A DNA stretch of 64,000 nt from Patescibacteria group bacterium (GCA_018813295.1 JAHJBZ010000033.1:1-64000); one strand, 5' to 3'; counted from the stretch's first letter, positions 1-10,068 are shown. Translations and numbers: made by a program. Notes: generated from the letters alone by a model not told the origin.

Positions 1-300
1 ACTCATGTTATCCCAGTTCTCAGAATCTCCAAAAAGCTCAGCAAGGTATATTAATACTGTTATTTTTGTGAATTCAGATCTGGTAATGCTGTCATCCGGA
101 CGGAATGTATCCAGAGGTACCCCAAAAGCTGTATCTCCGATTATGAAGTGTTTCTCCTGAAGGTTTTCTATGTATGGGGAATAGAGAGAATCTGAGGGGA
201 GGTCGGAGAAGAAAGATCCATAAGCAATAGCACACGTAAGAATAGTAATTAATATACTCGATACCGTGACCATTAGGTATTTTAGGATCTTAACTTTCAT
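1..300 (-). CDS. SLH-domain secreted protein (partial, runs off left edge)
   Basis: Reverse-strand translation from ATG at 300: MKVKILKYLMVTVSSILITILTCAIAYGSFFSDLPSDSLYSPYIENLQEKHFIIGDTAF...FRPDDSITRSEFTKI; signal peptide followed by an SLH motif. Confidence 0.7.
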   Translation of the reverse strand, partial: MKVKILKYLMVTVSSILITILTCAIAYGSFFSDLPSDSLYSPYIENLQEKHFIIGDTAFGVPLDTFRPDDSITRSEFTKITVLIYLAELFGDSENWDNMS

Positions 301-351
301 AAAAGTTAATGTTATGTGGGTTTTTAATTATAGCACAATCTAATCTTAGTC

Positions 352-2289
352 TTAGAATGACAAACTGCCTCTCATTCTAATAATTAATTCCTGAATTGCA
401 GTTTCAAATGTCTGGGTGATGTTGTTGGTTTGGTTGGCATTTGTGATTGCTTTGTAAACAATGGAATTTAAGATGTCATCCGATGAAGTGCTGTAGGTAG
501 AATATTCAGTGTAATTTATGAAATTCATCAGATAATAAAGCAATCTGTAGCGACCAAATTCTACATCTTGCCCAATTGATGGGTCTATCACTCGCGTGAA
601 GTAATAGAACATTTTTTCAAGATACAGATTTTTTAATGCTTCATAATTTGGCTCATTCTGAACAAATGACGAGAGAGACGTTGCAGTTTTATCATCTAAA
701 CACTCAATCATTTTCTCAATTCCCTCCTGTTCAGTTATGGTTGTCTCTTCTCCCGCAAAACGCTCACCAGGTCTTGAAAACAAGCTCCAATCACCAGCAT
801 GTGGGTGATCCGCATCTGGTTTTAGCAATACTCTAACCTTAACAACTTGGTATTTATTACATTCTGTGATTGGAATGCTGTAATTTCTTTCTGTAGTATT
901 TATTATCAGACTGTCTCCGGCCCACAATTCATATTGAATGCCCTGATCCACAGTTTCACCATACCAGGTCCAAAGAATTTCCTCATCGTTTATGATTTGT
1001 GATTGAAGGAATATGCCAGTATCGTAGGCAAAAACAGGTACAGAAACAGTGTCGGCTTCCGATCCTATGGTGTGATAAGCAGTATGTGCACTAACGTAAT
1101 AACGGAGGTAATCTTCCGGATAATCATCTCCGGGAATTGCCCCTTCAAATACCAATAGATCATCTGTACTTTCATCACGTTTATGTATGAGAACCTGATT
1201 CTGGACACCTCCTGCTGCATTTAAATAAAACATCTCAACAACATTTACCAGTTTGCCGTAAGGTGCAATTTCAATCCGGACAGGAAATGGATCTCCCAAC
1301 AACGCTTCATGTGCAACATCGTGCGTCATCATAGGTTCTGCAACGTCCACATCGGGGTAATTAATGGTTTTTACCGGATAATCTTTAATATATATCTGAG
1401 CTGACCCACTTGATGCTTCAGATAACGGGAGAGTGGAATAATATTGTAAAACAAATCTATTAGAACCGCGCTTTTGTAATAAGTCATGAATTACAGTTAA
1501 GTCCGTACCAAAAGAACCAAGATACCCACCTGCCATTGAATGGCTTAGGCTCGCGTCTTCTGTGTTATCTGACCTCAGGCTATGCAATTGTTTTATAGGT
1601 GCTCCAACTACAAAGGTAATAAAGTCATTAGCTGCTAATTCATTAATTGTCTCTCGAACATTATATGTCGTATCTTCCCCACGATCCTGATCATAAAATT
1701 GAGATCCGTTTATTATTAAAGCTACTTTTTCCGCCCCCGAACGTGATGAAGTTGAAGCGAAATTATAAATTTTATTAAGGCCATAAACCCTTTTTGGATG
1801 CGATGAATCAAATGCCATGCTATCTATTGAAGTCTCAAGATTTGCGAATTCCGTATAAGACTCAGGTGTTTCATCTTGAGGTGTGTCACTACTACTAAAA
1901 GCGGTTATATTAACCTTTAAATCCACACCTTGATTTTCCATATACAAGATTAGTGATTTAAGGTTGCTCCTGATAATTGACTGATAATTTTCAGTATTAC
2001 CACTCTGATCCAGTAGTATAAAGAGATCAATTTTATTGTTTGAAGAATCCGGTGGCAGAATAACAATTGGCCCATTGTTTCTTTCGCCATTTTCAGAAAC
2101 ATGGAAATGTCTTGCAAATAAATTACTTGTATCTCCGGTAATTTTTAAACTTAATTGCACCTGTGGAAATGAACTGATGTCCTCTTCTTCTACGGCAACA
2201 GTGTACAAAGTACTAGCCTTAACAATTACGACTGTAATTAAGACGAATAGAATGGCGAATACTATGTTTGTTTTATTCGGGAATTTCAT
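352..2289 (-). CDS. Secreted von Willebrand factor A-like domain protein
   Basis: N-terminal signal/TM; IDLFILLDQSGNTENYQSIIRSNLKSLI resembles a vWA MIDAS motif; next to pilus genes. Confidence 0.6.
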   Translation of the reverse strand: MKFPNKTNIVFAILFVLITVVIVKASTLYTVAVEEEDISSFPQVQLSLKITGDTSNLFARHFHVSENGERNNGPIVILPPDSSNNKIDLFILLDQSGNTENYQSIIRSNLKSLILYMENQGVDLKVNITAFSSSDTPQDETPESYTEFANLETSIDSMAFDSSHPKRVYGLNKIYNFASTSSRSGAEKVALIINGSQFYDQDRGEDTTYNVRETINELAANDFITFVVGAPIKQLHSLRSDNTEDASLSHSMAGGYLGSFGTDLTVIHDLLQKRGSNRFVLQYYSTLPLSEASSGSAQIYIKDYPVKTINYPDVDVAEPMMTHDVAHEALLGDPFPVRIEIAPYGKLVNVVEMFYLNAAGGVQNQVLIHKRDESTDDLLVFEGAIPGDDYPEDYLRYYVSAHTAYHTIGSEADTVSVPVFAYDTGIFLQSQIINDEEILWTWYGETVDQGIQYELWAGDSLIINTTERNYSIPITECNKYQVVKVRVLLKPDADHPHAGDWSLFSRPGERFAGEETTITEQEGIEKMIECLDDKTATSLSSFVQNEPNYEALKNLYLEKMFYYFTRVIDPSIGQDVEFGRYRLLYYLMNFINYTEYSTYSTSSDDILNSIVYKAITNANQTNNITQTFETAIQELIIRMRGSLSF

Positions 2290-2422
2290 TAAGGACTTAG
2301 AATTAAATATGTTAGATGTTAGATAAATTTCTGCCTACGGCGGGGACCTAATAGGGGACCTAATTGGTGTAATACACCCATGAGGTCACCAATTAGGCCA
2401 CCAATTAGAAAATGTCAATTGT

Positions 2423-3406
2423 CTATTTATTAATAGAGGAGTCAGAAAAATGAACAAAATTAAGACCAGGCATTATTCCTTCTTCAGCCTGACGTTGAAC
2501 TTTAACACGTTGATATAATCCAGTTGATGTAGCACCAATTACATCTATTATCTGCATCATATTTGGAAGCGCTACGGGCTGGTTTTGGTAACTGGCTGAC
2601 AATTTATAATGCACGGGCACATTATCCAATGTCTGAAAGTAAATAATGTAATTATTGTTTAGCGGTTGAAATCCCGAAACACGAATCTGGTCATCATAGC
2701 CCTCTACATATCCTCCAAAATTTACAGATATTGGCTGGTCGCTCGTGGGGAAGTTCATGCCGTTTTGTGATTCATCCTGGGTATTAACCGAAATGCGCTG
2801 TACGGAGCTCTCAAAGCCATATTTTAAGCTATCAAAATCCAAGAAACTGATCATAGCACCCTCCCTTGGGAATACAAAAATTTCAAAAAGCAGTTCAGAA
2901 TTTTCATGATCTTGATTGTATTCAAAGGCAATTTCATTAAAATTGTCTTCCATGCTTATTTCACGTAATACAAATGCTTTTGCGCTTCGTGGTTCAAGAC
3001 CATAAAAAGCTTTCTGATCCAGAGTCTGACCATCGGCCAAGTAAGCACTGCTTGTTACAATCCGATTATTAGGGTTGTATGCATCAGCAGTATTTAAATC
3101 ATTAGCACTTAGTCCCATTTCCCTCTCTATATAAAATGAATTACTTTCTTCGTTGTACGGCAAAAATTCCTCAATTTGATCATTCACGCTTATATCTTTT
3201 TCAGTCAAAAATTTAATATTACGATTTGCATTATCACCAGTACCAACAATTCCAAAAGAGGCTTCAATAGCACCTTCAGCTGAATATAGAGCCTGAGCTG
3301 AAGAAAGAATATCAGCATTTACAGATATTTCCTGAAAAAGCAGACCGAAATCAATTAAAATTAATGTATAAAGTGCCAATGCTATCGAAACTAGAATTGC
3401 GTACAT
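2423..3406 (-). CDS. Pilus-locus membrane protein, possibly PilX-like minor component
   Basis: N-terminal TM followed by SAQALYSAEGAIEASF, similar in style to PilX N-termini; cluster position. Confidence 0.4.
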   Translation of the reverse strand: MYAILVSIALALYTLILIDFGLLFQEISVNADILSSAQALYSAEGAIEASFGIVGTGDNANRNIKFLTEKDISVNDQIEEFLPYNEESNSFYIEREMGLSANDLNTADAYNPNNRIVTSSAYLADGQTLDQKAFYGLEPRSAKAFVLREISMEDNFNEIAFEYNQDHENSELLFEIFVFPREGAMISFLDFDSLKYGFESSVQRISVNTQDESQNGMNFPTSDQPISVNFGGYVEGYDDQIRVSGFQPLNNNYIIYFQTLDNVPVHYKLSASYQNQPVALPNMMQIIDVIGATSTGLYQRVKVQRQAEEGIMPGLNFVHFSDSSINK

Positions 3407-3495
3407 CTATTTAAGCTTTAGGGATTAAGTTTTAAGGATTAAGCAAGTCTTAAGTTTAGGTTTTAGCTTACAGCTTAAGGCTTATAGCTTAAAAC

Positions 3496-4155
3496 TTAAA
3501 GGATATTAATAACCTTATCAGTACCAAAAGATAGCGTGGTTACGCTAGTTTCATCATCTTTGAATTGAAAATCCAGCTCTATTATTTGATCTTCATAGGC
3601 ATCCTCAAAGGCATCAATTGGATTAAATGAATAATTTTCATCAGTTAGCAATGAATCATATCCGCTAACAAACGTGATTTTCCCGAAAGGCGGTGTAAAA
3701 AACATAAATGCGGAATTTACTGAAGTTCCAGGATCTGATTCGTCGGTTTTTAAACGTATATCCTTTAAATAAACTACAGGTGATGGCATTTCTTTTTCGG
3801 TTTGATAAAGAGTTTTTGCATCTTGTGTATCGCTATCTATAACTTCAGTTGTCATTTCCATGTAATAATATGGCTCTGGGTCACCAAAATCGCTATCAGT
3901 CTTAAAGTGAAGTGCATAATGACTTGGAATAAAATCCGGATTCATTAAATCTCCTGCAGATAGGGCTGCAATGGATTTCCCAGCCAATGCATATCCCATA
4001 TTTGTCACCAAATCAGTTTTTATTTGATGCAATGTACGGCGCATGGAGATATCTGAACGAATTGAAGTTGTGAAAGGAGCTGCCATTACCATTAAAAACA
4101 TCATAAGTCCGGCGACTATAAGCAATTCTATCATCGTAAACCCTTTGTTTTGCAA
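3496..4155 (-). CDS. Type IV prepilin-like protein
   Basis: MQNKGFTMIELLIVAGLMMFLMVMAAPF: class III signal peptide (G/F, E+5). Confidence 0.85.
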   Translation of the reverse strand: MQNKGFTMIELLIVAGLMMFLMVMAAPFTTSIRSDISMRRTLHQIKTDLVTNMGYALAGKSIAALSAGDLMNPDFIPSHYALHFKTDSDFGDPEPYYYMEMTTEVIDSDTQDAKTLYQTEKEMPSPVVYLKDIRLKTDESDPGTSVNSAFMFFTPPFGKITFVSGYDSLLTDENYSFNPIDAFEDAYEDQIIELDFQFKDDETSVTTLSFGTDKVINIL

Positions 4156-4269
4156 TCTTTTTTTAGTGATAAAAAAACATTAAATGACACTTTTTCAGTC
4201 TGACAAACGATATTCTTGAACAAGAAAATTGTTCAAAAAGCTTAAAGTTTTTGTTTTTTTATCTCTCTT

Positions 4270-4899
4270 TTATTGCATACTGTTTTCCAGCTCAGTAACA
4301 CCATCTTCCCCCATATTACCTGCTACTGGGGCTATGTCGGATAATTTTCTATTTGATGCGACAACACAATAGGTTCTATTTCCTTCTTCTGAGCCATATG
4401 TACCACTACCACTATAATCGTCATTTAAGTCAGGATCAGTTTGGTTTTCCAAAAAGGCACATAATTTCCATCCGTTATTATCAGCCCCATAAAGGTACTC
4501 ATACATATTACCTGAAGTATCGTGTGTAATTCCCTGCTTAGGATCTTCAGCCAAAGCCAGTAACCCCTCTCCGTCGGCATATTTCAAAACTTGGAAACAT
4601 GTCATAAGCATTTCATAGTCTGCAACAGCATCGCATTCAGTAATTTTTCCTCTTATTTTTCTGTTTTTTACAGTAGGATTTGGTGGTTCACCATAAGAAG
4701 CTACAAATTGTTCCACAAGAGCAGCTACTTGTTTAATTTCGTTCTTTCTCTCCGTATCACGTGCTTTAGAGCCACCTTGTGAAAAAAGGTAATTTGCGGA
4801 AGCAGCAATCAAAACTGCCATTATTACAATAACAACCAATAGTTCTACAAAAGTAAAACCAGATCGATTGTTTTTAAGTAGGGCGAGATGACGTTTCAT
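4270..4899 (-). CDS. Type IV prepilin / pseudopilin
   Basis: NRSGFTFVELLVVIVIMAVLIAASANYLFSQGGSKARDTERKNEIKQVAALVEQF. Confidence 0.9.
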   Translation of the reverse strand: MKRHLALLKNNRSGFTFVELLVVIVIMAVLIAASANYLFSQGGSKARDTERKNEIKQVAALVEQFVASYGEPPNPTVKNRKIRGKITECDAVADYEMLMTCFQVLKYADGEGLLALAEDPKQGITHDTSGNMYEYLYGADNNGWKLCAFLENQTDPDLNDDYSGSGTYGSEEGNRTYCVVASNRKLSDIAPVAGNMGEDGVTELENSMQ

Positions 4900-4980
4900 A
4901 TGATATTAGTTAATTAGTAATGTTGCCTGTTTATTATAGCGCGATTGCGTGCCCTGATTCAAATCTCGTTTAGCTGATAG

Positions 4981-6240
4981 TTAAATTAAGCTCTGTGCAT
5001 TTTCGTAGAAGGCAATAATTGCACTTCCAATTGCATAGGCAAGAAATACGGCAAACATAACAATAATTGCATAAAAAACCGCACTAAATCCTTTAATTGC
5101 ACGCTCCAAGCGAATTACAAATAGTTCATCCAAATCATTTCGCACATCCATTAATGTGTCTCCAAGGCTTGCGGTTGCGCCACCAACCTTAGCGGCTTGT
5201 ACAATTGATGGAATTAGATAATCTCGCCCAGCATCATTTTCTTTTATTATCGCGGTAAATAAATCATCTCCGCCCTGCATGCATTTTATTATGTTAGTGT
5301 ATGTATTCTGCATGCAAACATTATTATTTTGTCTGATAATAATTTCCATCGATCTAATGATATCTACATTCTTTGTAAGTAATGTGGAAAGTAAATATGC
5401 GAATTGTGCAGTGTAATAAGTGCGCAGGGTTTTACCTAAAATAGGCATGTGCAATAAAAAGTCATGCCACCACCAACGTGTTTTTTCATGATTTACGGTG
5501 AAATAGTAGAAAGTTGCAATACTAAGACCAAAAATAATTCCAATAATAATGCCGAAACGCACAAAAAATTTAGAAAGCGTTAAAAGGAAGTTCATAGCCC
5601 ATGGAATTGCCATCTTTTCACCAAATAGTGCTTTAAATTGAGGTATTACAAAGATAACTACTATAAGTGCGACAACAAGAATCATTATAAGTGTTACACC
5701 ACGTTTAATTAGAACCGAATGGAACTTTGCTGTTAATTCCATTTGTTTTTTCTTTTCTTTCACATAATCGCTTAAGTATTCACCAAGGTTAGAAGATGTT
5801 TCACCGGCTTCAATAATTCCTAAAAATTCTTCATCAAAGTATTGCGGAAAAATATTAAAAATTTCCACCTGGCTTGTAAAAGGTTTTTCCATCCTCTCTA
5901 TCAGCTTCATAATTACATTTTTCAAGCCCTTGCTGTCTTCATTTTCTCCAATAAATTCCAAAGTAGCCTTTAGTGTACGTCCTCGAGAAAGTGAATTCCC
6001 AAGCATTTTAATTAAACGTAATACATCTTTTTTTGCAACTTGAGATAGACGACTAATAAAATCGATTTCTTGCAATTTTGTCCACCAGGTATCCTTGCGG
6101 GCATCGGTAATATCATCCAAGGTGGCCCGGAATCCCTCTCCTTTTAAAATCTGAAGTGCTTCTTCAGGTGTTTGAGCCTTAATTTCGACTTTCTTTTTAT
6201 TACCAAAGGCATCCGTTGCTGTAATTGTAAAAATAAACAT
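4981..6240 (-). CDS. pilC: Type II secretion/type IV pilus inner-membrane platform protein (GspF/PilC)
   Basis: 419 aa, two GspF-like halves, several TM helices, pilus cluster. Confidence 0.85.
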   Translation of the reverse strand: MFIFTITATDAFGNKKKVEIKAQTPEEALQILKGEGFRATLDDITDARKDTWWTKLQEIDFISRLSQVAKKDVLRLIKMLGNSLSRGRTLKATLEFIGENEDSKGLKNVIMKLIERMEKPFTSQVEIFNIFPQYFDEEFLGIIEAGETSSNLGEYLSDYVKEKKKQMELTAKFHSVLIKRGVTLIMILVVALIVVIFVIPQFKALFGEKMAIPWAMNFLLTLSKFFVRFGIIIGIIFGLSIATFYYFTVNHEKTRWWWHDFLLHMPILGKTLRTYYTAQFAYLLSTLLTKNVDIIRSMEIIIRQNNNVCMQNTYTNIIKCMQGGDDLFTAIIKENDAGRDYLIPSIVQAAKVGGATASLGDTLMDVRNDLDELFVIRLERAIKGFSAVFYAIIVMFAVFLAYAIGSAIIAFYENAQSLI

Positions 6241-6294
6241 GTTTATTTATTAAACTCTAAATTCTAAACTCGAAACTCTAAAAAATGATAAATA

Positions 6295-6555
6295 TTATTT
6301 GCGTTCTATCGTCTGGAAAATGCTAGGTTTAATGAAATATACAGGATCAAGTGGCTTGTAGGAATTAAAACGTGTTTGCCGATCCAATTCCATTAATATT
6401 GCTTCATCCTGCTCCAAGCTGGTGTATGCGGCTAATTGAGGCTCTTTAAAATTTCTCCAATGAGCTGCTGAATCATGAAAGAACGCCTCATATCCTAAAT
6501 AAAATATTAAAAAGAAGGCGAATACAATTGCGATTTTACGAATTAATTTAATCAT
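6295..6555 (-). CDS. Small single-TM pilus-cluster protein
   Basis: 86 aa ORF between pilC and pilO-like genes, N-terminal TM. Confidence 0.5.
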   Translation of the reverse strand: MIKLIRKIAIVFAFFLIFYLGYEAFFHDSAAHWRNFKEPQLAAYTSLEQDEAILMELDRQTRFNSYKPLDPVYFIKPSIFQTIERK

Positions 6556-6592
6556 GATTGTTATTTAGAATTAGAAATTTAAAAAATAGATA

Positions 6593-7408
6593 TTAGTAAT
6601 CATCTCCAACCAAGTGATAGGCGTATACGGAGAAATTTGCCTTATAAATTCCGTCACCTTCTTCAATCTCCAATGTCATAATATCCATTAGGCGCAAAGA
6701 ACTACGCAGTGATCCTATAAAACTAAGTATATTAGGCAATGCGCTTTCTGTTGAAAATGTATATTCATATGGCTCAGCTACATAAAGCAAATCGTCGTAA
6801 TAAAATTGAGATTCAGGAACCTCTCGAATCCCAATAGCATCAATTACCATTCTGTTTTTTGCTGCGATGTCTTCAAGCATGGCAATAATTTCTTCAGCTT
6901 TTTCATCGGCATCCGGAACAGCAGCATAAACGGTGTACATATTTTCTACAAGCGTATTGCGATCTTCTTCAAGTTTTGTTAGAAATTCATTATTTTGCTC
7001 TTCCATTTTTATTACCTGACTCTGCTCGTCTAAATCATTGTTTAACTGATCAATTTCGGCAAGGAGGGCAGGGCCGTTCTTCCATGCAAAAAATAAAATT
7101 ACGATAAGAACAATAGTACAAATCAGATTGATCTGATCCAGCGTAGAACGGCTTTTTTTAATTTGAGTCAAAGTATCCAGCACTCCTTCACCTTCTTTTT
7201 TAAATTCAATTTTATTTATAATGCGGGTGATAAGTGAGCTTTTCCCGAATTTCTTTTCACAAAATCCCTGAATGTTTTCAGGCAATTTCTTGAACTTGTT
7301 TTTCAATGAATCAAATTTGCTGATTGGAGCACTTGATGACACTTGTTCTTCGACAGGTGTTTCTTTCTGCTTATCATCAAACTCTGGAAAATCCTTATTC
7401 TCAATCAT
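6593..7408 (-). CDS. pilO: PilO-like pilus assembly protein
   Basis: Single TM, coiled coil, then ferredoxin-like C-terminal half; position beside PilN-like gene. Confidence 0.55.
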   Translation of the reverse strand: MIENKDFPEFDDKQKETPVEEQVSSSAPISKFDSLKNKFKKLPENIQGFCEKKFGKSSLITRIINKIEFKKEGEGVLDTLTQIKKSRSTLDQINLICTIVLIVILFFAWKNGPALLAEIDQLNNDLDEQSQVIKMEEQNNEFLTKLEEDRNTLVENMYTVYAAVPDADEKAEEIIAMLEDIAAKNRMVIDAIGIREVPESQFYYDDLLYVAEPYEYTFSTESALPNILSFIGSLRSSLRLMDIMTLEIEEGDGIYKANFSVYAYHLVGDDY

Positions 7409-7434
7409 TTGTTTAATAGTTAGTTATTAAGAAT

Positions 7435-8607
7435 TTATAAATAATCGAATTTTAATTTCCATACCCAATACGCAACTTCTGCACGAGTTACAAACTGGTC
7501 TGGTTTTAATTCGCTAACAATATTGTCGAGTAATCCATTATCAATTGCCACACGTACAACTGGGTATATATCATCTTGTGGAGACACATCCGTAAACGGC
7601 AAGATAATAGGTTTTACTTCTTCGTTAGCTTCGTTAGCTTCGTTAGCTTCATTAGAATATGGAATTTCAATCTCAAAAATAGTCAGAATAGTTTTTAATG
7701 CTTCAATACGACCAATCTCCTGGTCAGGATGGAACAGGCCTACATCATCACCTTCTGCAATGCCCATCTGGCTTGCCAATTGAATATATTGATAATGCCA
7801 ATCCTTCTCTGAAAGATCGATGTATTGTTTATATTCATCTATGCTAATGGTGTCGTTAGATAAAAACTCAAATAATGCGACCTTAAAAAATTCAGCGCGA
7901 TTAATACTGTTATCTGGCCTAAAGTAGCCATCTGGATACCCCTCGATTGTACCTGCAATGGTTAAATCACGAATTGCCTGTGCGTAATATGCATGAGAAT
8001 CCACATCTGGATAAGGCATTGGATTTTGCCAGAATTCAGGATCAAGATCTGTCTGAAGTACAAAAGAATAAATATTCTCAAAGTAGTTATACCAACTGGA
8101 TGTAACTTGGCGAGGTGTACGCTGCGCCCCAGATGGAATTTTAACCTCGGTAAACAAATCCGAATCTTTAAAGCTCTTAAGCACACGACCGAGTGAAGCA
8201 TAGTCGACCGATTCTATAGGCAAGGTCACCAGGCCTTTGTTGTTTATCTGAAATTTAGTAACTCGTGCGTCTTGAGGTAATAAACGACGCAAATCATTAA
8301 GAACTTGTGTGAAGTCAAAAACTAAATATGGATTTTCCTCATCGCTTCCACTTATTACATTTTTTCTAGCTTCCAAAATCAGATTTAATGCATATAATCC
8401 TTCGCGATATGTATTGATTTGATCTAATAAATCGGTTTGATCACTTTGGGTTGCGGTCAGTTCTTCTATAGTCTGATTTCCATCTTCAAAATCTGCTCTT
8501 AACGGCCTAAGCACACCTATGCGGATGTAAATATAGCCAAAAACAAAGAAGCAGATGAGAATAGCTAGGATTATTGTTGTGAATTTAGATTGTTTACCTT
8601 TAGTCAT
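7435..8607 (-). CDS. PilN-like domain fused to S-layer homology (SLH) repeats
   Basis: N-terminal TM + coiled coil + LNDLRRLLPQDARVTKFQINNKGLVTLPIESVDYASLGRVLKSFKDSDLFTEVKI (PilN-like); C-terminal YYAQAIRDLTIAGTIEGYPDGYFRPDNSINRAEFFKV and two further SLH-like repeats. Confidence 0.7.
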   Translation of the reverse strand: MTKGKQSKFTTIILAILICFFVFGYIYIRIGVLRPLRADFEDGNQTIEELTATQSDQTDLLDQINTYREGLYALNLILEARKNVISGSDEENPYLVFDFTQVLNDLRRLLPQDARVTKFQINNKGLVTLPIESVDYASLGRVLKSFKDSDLFTEVKIPSGAQRTPRQVTSSWYNYFENIYSFVLQTDLDPEFWQNPMPYPDVDSHAYYAQAIRDLTIAGTIEGYPDGYFRPDNSINRAEFFKVALFEFLSNDTISIDEYKQYIDLSEKDWHYQYIQLASQMGIAEGDDVGLFHPDQEIGRIEALKTILTIFEIEIPYSNEANEANEANEEVKPIILPFTDVSPQDDIYPVVRVAIDNGLLDNIVSELKPDQFVTRAEVAYWVWKLKFDYL

Positions 8608-8639
8608 TGTGTGAAATGTTAAATGTCAAAAGTTAAAAG

Positions 8640-9395
8640 TCAAATGTTGTTTTTATAACTACTAGGAAGAGTATTTCGCAATGTATAAGTTGTTTGGTAA
8701 GAGGCTCTAACCGTTTGATATGCCATCAATTCATTTTCATCGGCCGCTTCCCCAAATGGATAACGATGACGAGCTCTTACATAAATTTGAACATATGGTT
8801 GCAAATCCCGATCACCACTAACGCGTGGATCAGCTGGCACTTCAATGTCAAAATCTTCAATTACGGTTTCTGATGAGTGTAACGGAAATGCATCTCCATT
8901 GCTAAACGCGATCATTAAACGAGCGGTATCTCCGTTATCACCACTTGAGGTATATGGTTCGCGGTAAATAGTAAAATACTGGGTTTCAGCACGGTCGGAA
9001 AAAATTGATATCTTATCAGTTTCTTGATTAATTCCTTCGCTCGGTTGGTTGCTATTGCTTTCGATTGTATCCGCATAATTAATTGCAAATCCTGAGCGTA
9101 CAAGGCCGGGAATCCCATTATTTAAGGCAATACTGGTTTCAAAATTTATATCTTTTTTATAACGAATAACTTCCTTAAAGTGGTATACGGAAAATAAATT
9201 CTGCATAACGATCGCGGAAAGGAATCCAAAAAATCCCATTACAATTATTAATTCAATTAAGGTAAAACCCTTATTATTAGGACTTTTAAGATTATTAAGA
9301 CTATTACGACTATTGGGATGTAACCTATTAGAGATATCCATCCTAAAAGTCGTAAAAGTCGTAAAAGTCCTAATCGTCTTAATAAAATTTTTCAT
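8640..9395 (-). CDS. Type IV prepilin-like protein; leader encoded by repeat DNA
   Basis: NNKGFTLIELIIVMGFFGFLSAIVMQNLFSVYHF; true start uncertain (M1 or M19). Confidence 0.8.
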   Translation of the reverse strand: MKNFIKTIRTFTTFTTFRMDISNRLHPNSRNSLNNLKSPNNKGFTLIELIIVMGFFGFLSAIVMQNLFSVYHFKEVIRYKKDINFETSIALNNGIPGLVRSGFAINYADTIESNSNQPSEGINQETDKISIFSDRAETQYFTIYREPYTSSGDNGDTARLMIAFSNGDAFPLHSSETVIEDFDIEVPADPRVSGDRDLQPYVQIYVRARHRYPFGEAADENELMAYQTVRASYQTTYTLRNTLPSSYKNNI

Positions 9396-9411
9396 TTAGA
9401 ATTTGTAATTG

Positions 9412-9903
9412 CTATTGTGTATTATCAGCCAGATAAGTACTGTACGAGATAACTTCATTACCTTCACTGCAATCGATTGGGTCACCCCAGCGAACAGTTA
9501 CGGCAACCTGTTTTATCAGCTGACTATCTCCGGTGAAAGCAACCGTTCTGCAGTAAGTTGTATACGGCTCTTCCTCCATTTCAATATTTTCATTCTCACC
9601 ATATGTCAGAGTGAATTCATCTCCACTTTGACCCAATATGTAATTACCAGATTTACTACCTATTGCACTGACAAAGCCATTTTCACGATTTCTATTTACA
9701 GCAGTTTGGCGAATTTGCATTACGCGCTCTACCCCCTCTGTAACCAGGAAGTGGGCACGGGTTCTTACTATCTGTTCGGTTGTTTTAAGTAACAAAAAAT
9801 TTACAGTTGCCCATGTTAGAGCGAGAAAAATTCCAACTATGGAGAAAGTTATTAAGCTTTCCACGAATGTAAATCCCGATTTTGAGTTGATAATTTTTCG
9901 CAT
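9412..9903 (-). CDS. Type IV prepilin-like protein
   Basis: KSGFTFVESLITFSIVGIFLALTWATVNFLLL. Confidence 0.85.
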   Translation of the reverse strand: MRKIINSKSGFTFVESLITFSIVGIFLALTWATVNFLLLKTTEQIVRTRAHFLVTEGVERVMQIRQTAVNRNRENGFVSAIGSKSGNYILGQSGDEFTLTYGENENIEMEEEPYTTYCRTVAFTGDSQLIKQVAVTVRWGDPIDCSEGNEVISYSTYLADNTQ

Positions 9904-10068
9904 AATGTAAAAGGTAGATATGCTAGTAGTTTATATGCAGGATGTCAAGTATATTTCCTGATATATAGAGATATGCTAAAAAAACCTAAATTCTTCAAAG
10001 CCTTAAGTCTTAAGTTTTAAGCTATAAGCCTAATCCTTAAAACTTAATCCTTACAGCTTATCTAGTAA

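Noticed and set aside
636-836. Small ORF in the track opposite the vWA gene, and similar shadow ORFs (e.g. 2036-2326, 7523-7783, 19841-20116, 24004-24195, 54264-54491, 58210-58664)
   Set aside because: They lie wholly or mostly antisense to well-supported genes and show composition expected of shadow frames.
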